20,257 bases of DNA from Clostridium sp. UBA2485 (GTDB lineage Bacteria; Bacillota; Clostridia; Clostridiales; Clostridiaceae), in NCBI RefSeq assembly GCF_002341865.1, contig NZ_DDOV01000074.1, positions 52,626-72,882 of the forward strand. The letters run 5' to 3'. Positions within the stretch are counted from its first letter, which is position 1. Each line of letters opens with the position of its first letter. Under the pieces are notes generated by a model, which was not told where the DNA came from, made no database searches, and was given only the letters and a program-made list of their open reading frames with translations. Shown in pieces: positions 7,871-15,126 of this stretch. The translations under genes were made by a program, and so were the position numbers.

Positions 7871-7914
7871 AAAAATAATAAGCCGGTAAATTAATCTACC
7901 GGTTTATTATTTTT
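7871..7914 (-). terminator. Terminator of the ABC-2 transporter operon
   Basis: Two 18-base arms (7871-7888 and 7897-7914) pair except at one position, around an 8-base loop with a CCGGT core. A and T tracts flank both sides, so it can act in either direction; it lies just downstream of the permease that ends at 7924 on the - strand. Confidence 0.8.
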
Positions 7915-7923
7915 CAAGATGCC

Positions 7924-8718
7924 TTAAATTAAATTTTCCGCTGTAAAATTCTTAGCTATTTTCTGTAATAATATATAATCTATTATAAATATAATGGTTC
8001 CAATTATAATTAGCACCATATTAGTTAAAAGTAATATACCAGTTATTTGACCAACTGCTAAGAGAATTATAGGGAGAACAATAAGACCAGCTAACTGCTG
8101 AGCTTCTTGAAAGGTTTTAGACTTTGCCGATATTAGAACAGTAAAAGTTAATCCAAGAATTGCTACAGCAGGAGTAAGATATAATATAAGAATTACCCAT
8201 TTTATATTAGGGAAAATAAGCTTATGAAAATATAATAATCCACCTATATTTATAATTATTCCAAATATTATGCTGCATATTAAAGTTATTACATAAGTAG
8301 GAATGAAAACTCCTAAGAGTTTAGCTTTAAATAGTTCTTCTATTGAAATTGGCGTATATAATAGTGTTTCCATAGTTTTATGCTCTTTTTCTCCCACAAA
8401 GCTACTGGCACCAAGTAAAGTCGAACACATTATAGGTATTAACAGAAAAAAAGAAGGGAATAAATAATTAGTAAGTATAGTTAATACCATTTGCTCAGTG
8501 GTAAGAGCATTATAAGTTTGCGGCAATCTGCTTATTAAAGAATCAAAATCTTTTAGAGTTTTTGCTGCGTCAGAGGAAAAATGAAGAAGCAACAATACTA
8601 TTGTCGGAAGTATAATCACAAAGATTAATGGAACTATAATCATAGGTATCAATACTTGTTTTGAAGACGTTATATCTTTTACATCTTTATAAATTAATGC
8701 TTTGTTTATTTTATTCAA
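7924..8718 (-). CDS. ABC-2 type transporter permease
   Basis: The 264-residue protein has about six hydrophobic segments and the ABC-2/NatB-like loop GEKEHKTMETLLYTPISIEE after the second helix, which in this family contacts the ATPase. TTG 8718 is taken as the start. The upstream in-frame GTG (8727) lies within the ribosome binding site GAGGTGA (8724-8730), which ends 5 bases before the TTG. The start overlaps the end of the ATPase gene by 8 bases, so the two are co-transcribed and probably translationally coupled. Together they form an exporter-type transporter of the NatAB kind; NatAB exports sodium, but related pairs carry drugs, lipids or other substrates, and nothing here decides. Confidence 0.88.
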   Translation of the reverse strand: MNKINKALIYKDVKDITSSKQVLIPMIIVPLIFVIILPTIVLLLLHFSSDAAKTLKDFDSLISRLPQTYNALTTEQMVLTILTNYLFPSFFLLIPIMCSTLLGASSFVGEKEHKTMETLLYTPISIEELFKAKLLGVFIPTYVITLICSIIFGIIINIGGLLYFHKLIFPNIKWVILILYLTPAVAILGLTFTVLISAKSKTFQEAQQLAGLIVLPIILLAVGQITGILLLTNMVLIIIGTIIFIIDYILLQKIAKNFTAENLI

Positions 8719-9619
8719 ATTTATCACCTCTTACATAGCTGAAATATAAATCTTCTAAAGAAGGTTTTTCCCTTCTAACTTCATATATTTTTCCATTACC
8801 ACTAAAGATATTGTGCAAAAGCTTAGCTACTTCCTCATCGCTAGATATATGCTTTCTATAGATATTTCTATCAATTTTATTTAATCCAACATTATTAGGA
8901 ATATTTTCTCCTCTGATTATAATAGAGTCATTAAAATTTTTATCATTGCATAATTTTTCAAAACTACCAAAGCCAAGCAAAGTTCCTTTATTTATAAGAG
9001 CATAAAGTGAGCATATATCCTGTGCATACTTCAATTGATGAGTACACATGAATACGGTGCTCTTATTTTCAAATGTCATATTTTTGATAAGTTTAGTAAC
9101 ATTTTCAGCACTTTCAGGATCAAGGCCAGAAGTAGGTTCATCAAGAAATAATATTTTAGGATTATGAATAAGAGCTATAGCAAGAGATATTCTTTTTTTC
9201 ATTCCAGTACTATAAGCTTTTACTTTTCTATGCTTTACATCCTCTAATTCTAATCTATTAAATAGTTCATCACTTCTCTTTTTTATTTCATTATTGTTAA
9301 GACCATGCATTTTACCAAAGAAAATAAGATTTTCTTCACCACTTAAATTTTCATAGCTACATGCTGTTTCTGTCATTACTCCTGATAAACTATGAATTTT
9401 TATTTGATCTTTAGTAACATCATGTTCAAATATTTTTACTTCGCCTTCTGAAGGGGTTAGTATTCCATTTAATATCCTTACTGTAGTGGTTTTGCCTGAA
9501 CCATTAGGACCAAGAAATCCTACAATAGAGCCTTCAGGTATTATAAAATTTATATTATCTAATGCTTTATTAATACCATCATAAGATTTAGTTAAGTTTC
9601 TTACCTCAATAGCATTCAT
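8711..9619 (-). CDS. ABC transporter ATP-binding protein (partner of the ABC-2 permease)
   Basis: The 302-residue ATPase powers the permease encoded next to it. Motifs: Walker A GPNGSGKTT (37-45), signature YSTGMKKR (136-143), and Walker B ILFLDEPTSGLD (156-167) with Asp160 and Glu161, then the switch His in CTHQ. The usual Q-loop Gln is not evident (VMTETACSYENLSGEEN region). An additional C-terminal region of roughly 80 residues follows the ATPase core. ATG 9619 is chosen: GAGGTGA (9625-9631) lies 5 bases before it, and the in-frame GTG at 9628 is part of that site. The permease start uses the same arrangement, GAGGTGA plus 5 bases. It is first in a two-gene operon; no regulator gene is adjacent. 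Confidence 0.93.
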   Translation of the reverse strand: MNAIEVRNLTKSYDGINKALDNINFIIPEGSIVGFLGPNGSGKTTTVRILNGILTPSEGEVKIFEHDVTKDQIKIHSLSGVMTETACSYENLSGEENLIFFGKMHGLNNNEIKKRSDELFNRLELEDVKHRKVKAYSTGMKKRISLAIALIHNPKILFLDEPTSGLDPESAENVTKLIKNMTFENKSTVFMCTHQLKYAQDICSLYALINKGTLLGFGSFEKLCNDKNFNDSIIIRGENIPNNVGLNKIDRNIYRKHISSDEEVAKLLHNIFSGNGKIYEVRREKPSLEDLYFSYVRGDKFE

Positions 9620-9922
9620 TATTATCACCTCTTATATATTAAACTTTAAAGGGATAGAAAAAGTTCACATAAATTAAGAAAAATTTATAAAAGTATACCT
9701 TAATAAAAATAGTGAGTGACAAATAATCTGTATGTTTATTATAATCAATATGTAGATTCATAATACTTTGTCATAAGTTTAGATTTCTAACTTTAAATAG
9801 GGGAAGAGAAGACTGCTTTATAATGAAATTATAGAATATGGTTATAAATTTAAAATGCTATTTTAAGATTAAAAGTATATTGAATTTTTAAAAAGTGATA
9901 TATTAATTACATAAGAAGATAA
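9620..9922. other. Intergenic region upstream of the ABC-2 operon
   Basis: No coding frame is supported. A weak promoter candidate for the - strand operon is TTGTCA (9722-9717), a 19-base spacer and TATACT (9697-9692); the spacer is longer than ideal. Nothing else stands out before the terminator at 9923. Confidence 0.3.
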
Positions 9923-9968
9923 AAATACTGTAAAAGCTAATTATTTTTAATTAACTTTTACAGTATTT
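9923..9968 (-). terminator. Terminator of the ROK regulator gene
   Basis: Two 21-base arms (9923-9943 and 9948-9968) enclose a 4-base loop. The one non-Watson-Crick position is a G-U pair on the - strand RNA. That strand then runs into a T-rich tract. It lies about 20 bases past the stop at 9988. Confidence 0.88.
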
Positions 9969-9987
9969 ATTACTATAGCTTAGAAAT

Positions 9988-11184
9988 TTAATCTATTTCA
10001 TATATATTTTTTATAAAGAACATTAATGCAGCACTAATGGCTATTTCGTTATCTTTAAATATTCCACCCTTTATTATTTCTACTTTTGTTGAAATATCTT
10101 TATTTCTTTTAGACAATGCTTCTTTTACCATATCAAAAAAAATATCAATATTTCTTATAATAGGGCCATTTAAAATAATTATATCTGGATGAAGTAAATT
10201 TATATAATTATATATGCCAATAGCAAGAGCTGATGAAGCTTCCTTTATTACAGATATACAAAGAGAATCTTCTTTATTAGCTTTGGCACATATATCACTA
10301 AAGGATATGCTACCAGAAGTGTTTATTTTAAAATCTAAATTATTTAGTTTACATAAATTCATATATTTTTTAGTGATTGCAGGAATAGAAGAATATGTAG
10401 CTACACAGCCATAATTACCACATTCACATTTATCACCTTGGAAGTTAACTATTTGATGGGAAAAGGAATCAGCCCTATCAATTTTACCTCTTAAAATTAT
10501 TCCATTACTTATGAAACCAGAAGCTAATTTAGTTCCACAATTAAAATAGGCAATATTTTTATCACCCTTACCATTACCTAGAAGGTATTCACCTAAAACA
10601 GCGGTATTAACACCATTATCAATTAGTACTGGTAAATGAAACATATTTTCTAAAGTCTTTTTTAATGGAAAGCCACACCAACTTTTATTATTGAAGTATT
10701 CTATATTGCCATAGGTTCCATCTTCCATATTAATAGGGCCAATACTTCCAACACCTATGCCTATAAGATTTTCTTTTTTTATATTTAAGTTTAATATGTG
10801 TTTATCTACTATCAATTTTATTCTATTTATTGCATCTTCAGGTAAACTATTAGGTTTTAATGGGAACTTTTCTTGAACTAACATTTTCATTTTTAAGTTA
10901 GTAATTACTATATTAGTTCTAGTGCCAGATATATCAATACCTATAAGATAAAAGTTTTCATCATCTAGGCTATATATTCTTGGCTTTCGTCCACCTGTAG
11001 ATTCAGCTTCACCTACAACTTTAACTATCTTTCGCTCCAATAAGGAATCCATCATTCTATTTAGAGTGGTTAATTTCACATCATATTTTTTTATGATATC
11101 ATTTTTTGTCATAGTTTCATTTTCTACTAATAGTTTTAAAATTGTTTTTTCTCCATCACTAAATTTGCCTAAAAAACTGTTCAT
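9988..11184 (-). CDS. ROK-family transcriptional regulator
   Basis: The 398-residue protein joins an N-terminal winged helix (about 10-75, TMTKNDIIKKYDVKLTTLNR) to a ROK sugar-kinase fold, the plan of XylR/NagC/Mlc repressors that sense a sugar or sugar phosphate. The phosphate-binding turn GIDISGTRTN and the zinc motif CECGNYGC (C253, C255, C260) with His243 are present. However, the catalytic Asp of the family (ND in ENDxN) is replaced: the segment reads IDNGVN, with Gly191 in that position. The Glu of the ExGH sugar-binding motif is also changed (SFSH, Ser240). It should therefore be a regulator without kinase activity. ATG 11184 is preferred although AGGAG is 13 bases away. No sugar operon adjoins it, so its target is not evident; the chromate-transporter pair lies upstream on the same strand. 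Confidence 0.88.
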   Translation of the reverse strand: MNSFLGKFSDGEKTILKLLVENETMTKNDIIKKYDVKLTTLNRMMDSLLERKIVKVVGEAESTGGRKPRIYSLDDENFYLIGIDISGTRTNIVITNLKMKMLVQEKFPLKPNSLPEDAINRIKLIVDKHILNLNIKKENLIGIGVGSIGPINMEDGTYGNIEYFNNKSWCGFPLKKTLENMFHLPVLIDNGVNTAVLGEYLLGNGKGDKNIAYFNCGTKLASGFISNGIILRGKIDRADSFSHQIVNFQGDKCECGNYGCVATYSSIPAITKKYMNLCKLNNLDFKINTSGSISFSDICAKANKEDSLCISVIKEASSALAIGIYNYINLLHPDIIILNGPIIRNIDIFFDMVKEALSKRNKDISTKVEIIKGGIFKDNEIAISAALMFFIKNIYEID

Positions 11185-11382
11185 AATTAATGCTGTTCTC
11201 CTCTCAGCTTTGATATAAAACCTTAGATTTTCTATTAGTCTTTTTAAATAAAATAACAATTCAAAGATATAATAAATAGTTTGCTTTAGACAAGGTAATA
11301 CAAACCGCTGAAATTAGAATATGTTGACACAGTATTATGCAAAACACATTATCATATCGGCTAGCTATTTTTTAAAGATGTC

Positions 11383-11934
11383 TTATAAAACATAAAATAG
11401 AAAAATTCCTAAAAAACCAGATACTAATATTATTGTAATAGGATTTAGATTTTTTTTAAAGATTAAATACATAGCTAAAATGGAGATTATTGCCGTAAAA
11501 CAGTTTTCTATTGAAATTATTTGTCCATTTCCATAAGTTTCTTTCCCAATACAGTAGGCCGCTGAAATTATCATTGCAATTACAATAGGTTTAATGAAAT
11601 ATAATATGTGATCTATAAATTTATTAAATCTTTTATTTTTCATCAGTCTTGATAAAAGTATGGCAAATAAAAATGACGGAAGTATTACTCCTAATGTAGA
11701 TACTAAACTTCCTAAAAATCCAAACACATTATAACCAACAAAAGTGGCTGAGTTTATTGAAAGTGATCCAGGAGTCATTTCAGCTATTCCTATCATACTA
11801 AAAAAATCTTTAGTAGTTATCCAATGATATTTCTCTATTACATTTTGTATTAGAGGAATCATAGAATATCCTCCACCAAAGCTAAGCAAACCGATTTTAA
11901 TAAAATTAAATAAAAGTGTTAATAATCTTGTCAA
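11383..11934 (-). CDS. Chromate transporter family protein (half-size), second of a pair
   Basis: The 183-residue membrane protein is one half-size unit of the CHR family. Motifs repeat those of its neighbour: SFGGGYSMIPLIQ at about 18-30 and MTPGSLSINSATFVGY at about 53-68, then a hydrophobic C-terminal half. Full-length ChrA is a fusion of two such halves, and Firmicutes often carry a pair of short genes whose products act together. Chromate is the named substrate, but the physiological anion in anaerobes is generally unknown. TTG 11934 is the start, 6 bases after a GGGGGG-type ribosome binding site (revcomp of 11941-11947). The gap to the first gene is 47 bases, so they form an operon. Confidence 0.9.
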   Translation of the reverse strand: MTRLLTLLFNFIKIGLLSFGGGYSMIPLIQNVIEKYHWITTKDFFSMIGIAEMTPGSLSINSATFVGYNVFGFLGSLVSTLGVILPSFLFAILLSRLMKNKRFNKFIDHILYFIKPIVIAMIISAAYCIGKETYGNGQIISIENCFTAIISILAMYLIFKKNLNPITIILVSGFLGIFLFYVL

Positions 11935-11981
11935 GAAAATCCCCCCCTTTTTCTATAGCATTTCTTCTAAAAAAGAAAACT

Positions 11982-12536
11982 TTAATGTTTTATAGCAAAG
12001 CTGAAAGAACCAATGATTATGCCTATAAAAATTATTATCATTGGATTTATGTGAAATAGTATCATAGAGATAAGAGAAATAATCAATATAATCCAATTCA
12101 ATTTATCTTCAATGGACTCTTTTCTTAAAGATATTGCGGAAAAAAGAATTAATGAAATGATGGCACTTTGTACTCCATGAAGAAAGGCTTGTATACTTCC
12201 TAATTGAGCAATGTTAGTAAAAAATAAACTAATGATTAATATAATTATGAATGATGGTAAGACTACACCTAAAGTTGCTATAATAGATCCTTCCAATTGT
12301 AAAATTTTATATCCAATCAAGGTTGCTGAATTAATTGTTACTGAGCCTGGAAGGGTTTGGCCTAAGGATAATAAATCACTAATTTCTTTTTTTGTTAGCC
12401 ATTTATTTTTATTAACTACTTCTTTTTCAATTAAAGGAATCATTGAATAACCACCACCAAAGGTAAAAATTCCTATTTTGAAAAAAGTAAAAAACATTTG
12501 TAATTTCTCTCTTAAACTTAAACGTTTTTCTTTCAT
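11982..12536 (-). CDS. Chromate transporter family protein (half-size), first of a pair
   Basis: The 184-residue product is the other CHR half, with FGGGYSMIPLIEKEVV near the N-terminus and LPGSVTINSATLIGYKI following. About five to six hydrophobic segments are visible. ATG 12536 is chosen over an upstream in-frame TTG (12557) because GGTGA (revcomp of 12541-12545) ends 4 bases before it. The two proteins share the FGGGYSMIPLI and PGS(V/L)xINSAT motifs, showing they are duplicates and likely assemble as a heterodimer. This gene is transcribed away from the cobalamin riboswitch, so the riboswitch does not control it. Confidence 0.9.
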   Translation of the reverse strand: MKEKRLSLREKLQMFFTFFKIGIFTFGGGYSMIPLIEKEVVNKNKWLTKKEISDLLSLGQTLPGSVTINSATLIGYKILQLEGSIIATLGVVLPSFIIILIISLFFTNIAQLGSIQAFLHGVQSAIISLILFSAISLRKESIEDKLNWIILIISLISMILFHINPMIIIFIGIIIGSFSFAIKH

Positions 12537-12698
12537 AAAATCACCACTTTCAACCAAAAATATATAAAGTTTAAGATTTTAATTATATTATATTAAATAC
12601 ACTATATGTTTGTGACTAATATTATATAATCTTTTAACCGAAATGGCAATAAGTTATAAGAATTTTTATACAATTAAGAAATATTATTAAAAAATAGC

Positions 12699-12704
12699 TA
12701 TAAT
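12699..12704 (+). promoter_or_regulatory. -10 element ahead of the cobalamin riboswitch
   Basis: A perfect TATAAT lies about 40 bases before the riboswitch, predicting a transcript start near 12711. No good -35 is seen at 16-18 bases (the region reads AAGAAA), so the promoter is tentative. Confidence 0.45.
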
Positions 12705-12739
12705 GTTCCATAAGTTAAAGACTTAAATTTAATATATTT

Positions 12740-12900
12740 TAGTATCAGGTTTTCTTTTATAAGAAATTAATAGGAGAATTGGTGAAAATCCACTAGGCTT
12801 ACCGTTACTATAAAGATTACGAAGCTTTAAGTATATCACTAGAATTTTTCTGGGATGATAAAGAAGTAGATTAAAACTAAGCCAGAAGACATACATAAGG
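12740..12900 (+). ncRNA. Cobalamin (B12) riboswitch, orphan
   Basis: Conserved blocks of the cobalamin aptamer appear in the right order and spacing. TTAATAGGAGAA (12768-12779) corresponds to the GGGAA block. GGTGAAAATCC (12781-12791) is a perfect match. ACCGTTACTATAA (12811-12823) corresponds to CCGCxACTGTAA. CACT (12837-12840) then CTGGGATGAT (12850-12859) form the P5/P6 side. AAGCCAGAAGAC (12879-12890) is the B12 box. Deviations are an extra base in the GGGAA block, ATA for GTA after ACT, and AGACA for AGACC. The aptamer thus looks largely complete. Such RNAs normally switch off B12 uptake or synthesis genes, but no such gene follows: an IS200 pseudogene does. A weak terminator-like hairpin lies at 12949-12978. 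Confidence 0.88.
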
Positions 12901-12948
12901 CTAGTTAAATCTTTTGGAGGAAAAGATAACACTATAATAAATTAATAA

Positions 12949-12979
12949 ATATAGGGACTTATGGTTCTATATGTTTTTA
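12949..12979 (+). terminator. Possible expression-platform hairpin after the riboswitch
   Basis: ATATAG (12949-12954) pairs with CTATAT (12967-12972), extended by one G-U pair, and GTTTTTAA follows. The stem is short and AU-rich. A second hairpin (AAATAG 12980-12985 with CTATTT 12999-13004) lies next, with six T from 13010. Either could be the terminator of the riboswitch, or neither. Confidence 0.35.
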
Positions 12980-13085
12980 AAATAGTGTTTAAATGTGTCT
13001 ATTTGGAGCTTTTTTATTATATATTGAAAGCCATCTGCTATTAAGGTGAGTTCTGAAAAACTTTAGTAATGAGTAGGACAAAAAA

Positions 13086-13146
13086 GACCTTCTTTTGTTA
13101 AAATAGAAATGGTTTCGTAAGCTAAGTATAAATGCAAAAGAAGGTC
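13086..13146 (+). repeat. IS200 left-end hairpin covering the transposase ribosome binding site
   Basis: GACCTTCTTTTG (13086-13097) and CAAAAGAAGGTC (13135-13146) form a perfect 12-bp inverted repeat. The right arm contains AGAAGG, the only ribosome binding site for the transposase ATG at 13154. In IS200 such a stem is known to block translation and so limits transposition. Confidence 0.7.
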
Positions 13147-13153
13147 ATTCAAA

Positions 13154-13549
13154 ATGGAGAGTAATAGTTTATTACATACAAAGTGGAGCTGCAAATACCA
13201 TATAGTATTCACGCCAAAATTCAGAAGGGAAAAAACATATAGGAAAAAAGCAGAAATAGGGAAGAGATTAAGAGAATTATGTGAATAGAAAAGTGCTGAA
13301 ATAATAGAAGTAAATACACGTATAGATCATATACATATGCTAGTTTTAATTCTAACAAAAAAGAATGCATCAAATTTTATAGGATTTCTTAAAGGGAAAA
13401 GTAGTTTAATGATATTTAAGAAATTTGCAAATTTAAAATATAGATATAGAAATAGTCACTTTTAGTATAGATAGTTTTATGTAGATATAGTAGAGAGTAA
13501 TAAAGCTACAATAGAAGAATATATAAAAATCCGCAAAAAGAAGATATAA
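13154..13549 (+). pseudogene. tnpA: IS200/IS605-family Y1 transposase TnpA, degenerate
   Basis: The frame translates to an IS200 transposase of about 131 codons interrupted by TAG at codons 45, 104 and 107. Family features remain: the N-terminal TKWSCKYHIVFTPKFRR, the HUH metal-binding motif HIH (His59, His61) in RIDHIHMLV, FIGFLKGKSSLMIF, FANLKYRYRNSHF, and Tyr123 in ATIEEYIK, the predicted catalytic tyrosine. The second stop replaces the Trp that usually follows NxHF, a one-base TGG to TAG change. No frameshift is seen, so decay is recent and by point mutation. The protein cannot be made without suppression of three stops. No tnpB gene accompanies it. Confidence 0.92.
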
Positions 13550-13613
13550 TGTCAGATTAAATAAGTATAAGAGAATATATGCCCCTTTTAATGGTAACAA
13601 GTAATAAAAGATG

Positions 13614-13706
13614 AGCTGGTGGAATAATAAAAGCGCCTTAAGGCGCAATGCTAGTAAAATGTCCTTACTTATAGGACCATAGAAATACCACCAGCTAAGC
13701 TGGTGG
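13614..13706 (+). repeat. IS200 right-end structured region
   Basis: Several palindromes are packed here: GCGCCTTAAGGCGC (13633-13646), GTCCT/AGGAC (13661-13665 with 13673-13677) and CCACCAGCT-A-AGCTGGTGG (13688-13706). A second copy of AGCTGGTGG lies at 13614-13622, so CCACCAGCT can pair either locally or with the distant copy, enclosing the other two hairpins. Imperfect palindromes near the ends are what the transposase of this family recognises. On the - strand the last hairpin follows the amino-acid transporter operon directly and may terminate it. The exact tip of the element cannot be fixed, as the family leaves no target duplication. Confidence 0.7.
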
Positions 13707-13724
13707 ATTCTTATTAAAATATCT

Positions 13725-14447
13725 TTATAATACTTTTGATAGAAAATCTTTAGTTCGTGGATGCTTTGGGTTTTCAAAAACTTCCTTTGGAGTTCCTTTT
13801 TCAACAATATTCCCACCATCAATAAAGAAAATTCTGTCTCCAACTTCTTTTGCGAATCTCATTTCATGAGTAACTATTACCATAGTCATTCCTTCTTTTG
13901 CTAAGTCTTTCATAACATTTAGAACTTCTCCTACCATTTCTGGATCAAGAGCAGAGGTAGGTTCATCAAAGAGCATGACCTCAGGTTCCATGGCTAAAGC
14001 TCTAGCTATGGCAATTCTTTGCTTTTGTCCTCCAGATAATGAAGATGGGTAGGCTTTAGCCTTATCCTTTAAACCCACTTTTTCTAGTAAAGCCATTGCT
14101 TTCTTTTCGGCTTCTTCCTTGCTTAAGCCCTGTACATTAATTGGTGATAGAGTTATGTTATCCAATACGGTTTTGTGAGGAAAGAGATTAAATTGTTGAA
14201 ACACCATACCCATTTTTTCTCTTATTTTATCTATATTAATTTTTTTATCCGTTATTTCTGTGGATTTAAATGTTATTGTTCCAGCAGTAGGCGCTTCAAG
14301 TAGGTTTAAGCATCTTAAAAATGTGCTTTTTCCTGAGCCGCTAGGTCCTATAACCACAACTACTTCACCTTTTTCTATAGTCTCATCTATACCTTTAAGA
14401 ACTTCATGGTGTCCAAAGTGTTTTTCTAATCCTTTAATGGTTATCAC
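13725..14447 (-). CDS. Polar amino-acid ABC transporter ATP-binding protein (GlnQ type)
   Basis: The 240-residue ATPase drives import of a polar amino acid. All motifs are intact: Walker A GPSGSGKST (34-42), Q-loop FQQFNLFPH (83-91), signature LSGGQ (137-141), Walker B MLFDEP (Asp161, Glu162), D-loop SALD (165-168) and switch His194 in THEM. Sequence and length are those of the GlnQ/HisP/ArtP group. It is the third gene of the operon and overlaps the permease by 14 bases. GTG 14447 is the start, with GGAGG about 10 bases upstream. The decayed IS200 element sits directly behind its stop codon and does not interrupt it. Confidence 0.95.
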   Translation of the reverse strand: MITIKGLEKHFGHHEVLKGIDETIEKGEVVVVIGPSGSGKSTFLRCLNLLEAPTAGTITFKSTEITDKKINIDKIREKMGMVFQQFNLFPHKTVLDNITLSPINVQGLSKEEAEKKAMALLEKVGLKDKAKAYPSSLSGGQKQRIAIARALAMEPEVMLFDEPTSALDPEMVGEVLNVMKDLAKEGMTMVIVTHEMRFAKEVGDRIFFIDGGNIVEKGTPKEVFENPKHPRTKDFLSKVL

Positions 14448-15090
14448 TTATCTTCATCCTCCTCTCAATTACTCCTAGTAATTTTGATAAAGTAAATGTT
14501 AATACAAAATAAATAATTGCAACAACAATTAATGGTTCGAAAGGTTGAGCGGTGTTTCCTCTTACTGTATCTGCTTTATACATAAGCTCACCGATTCCTA
14601 TAACAGATACTATTGAAGATTCCTTTATTATTGTTATAAATTCGTTACCTAGTGCAGGTAATATATTCTTTAAAGCTTGAGGCATTATTATTAGTCTCAT
14701 AGTTAAAGAATTTGACATACCTAAACTCCTTGCAGCTTCTTTTTGACCCTTATCTACAGCATCTATACCAGCTCGTACAATTTCTGCAATATAGGCAGCA
14801 CTATTTAAAGATAAGGTTATTATCGCTGCTACCATATCAGGAAAATGAATACCTAATGAAGGTAATCCATAATAGACTATGTATAACTGAACTAATATTG
14901 GAGTTCCTCTTACGATTTCTATATAAGAAGATGAGATAAATTTTAAAAAATTATTTTTACTAAGTTTCATAAGGCTTAATATAGAGCCTAAAATTGTACC
15001 AAACACAACAGTAAAAAATGCCAGTATTATTGTAAATTTTGTTCCTTCTATAAAGAAAGGATAATATTTGCTTAAAAATCCAAAATCCAA
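14434..15090 (-). CDS. Polar amino-acid ABC transporter permease (HisM/GlnP type)
   Basis: The 218-residue inner-membrane protein has about five helices and the typical import-permease features: SYIEIVRGTPILVQLY (about 55-70), LSLNSAAYIAEIVRAGI (93-109) and the EAA loop, which docks the ATPase, starting at Glu118 (EAARSLGMSNSLTMRLIIMP). A single permease gene is present, so a homodimer is likely. TTG 15090 is the start; AGGAGG lies 8 bases upstream. The gap to the binding-protein gene is 36 bases, and the ATPase gene overlaps its end. Confidence 0.94.
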   Translation of the reverse strand: MDFGFLSKYYPFFIEGTKFTIILAFFTVVFGTILGSILSLMKLSKNNFLKFISSSYIEIVRGTPILVQLYIVYYGLPSLGIHFPDMVAAIITLSLNSAAYIAEIVRAGIDAVDKGQKEAARSLGMSNSLTMRLIIMPQALKNILPALGNEFITIIKESSIVSVIGIGELMYKADTVRGNTAQPFEPLIVVAIIYFVLTFTLSKLLGVIERRMKISDNH

Positions 15091-15126
15091 AATGTCTTCC
15101 TCCTTTCAAAAGTTCTATAGTAGCAA

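Noticed and set aside
11324..11352. TTGACA, 17-base spacer, CATTAT on the + strand
   Set aside because: It would transcribe antisense into the chromate-transporter genes with no + strand gene ahead; the -10 is weak. Likely chance in AT-rich DNA.
12729..12932. 67-codon frame on the - strand
   Set aside because: It lies exactly antisense to the cobalamin riboswitch, whose conserved RNA blocks explain the sequence; the protein has no recognisable features.
13433..13843. 136-codon frame on the - strand across the IS200 end and the ATPase gene end
   Set aside because: It is in the wrong frame for the ATPase and runs through the IS200 hairpins and transposase relic; composition is that of a shadow.
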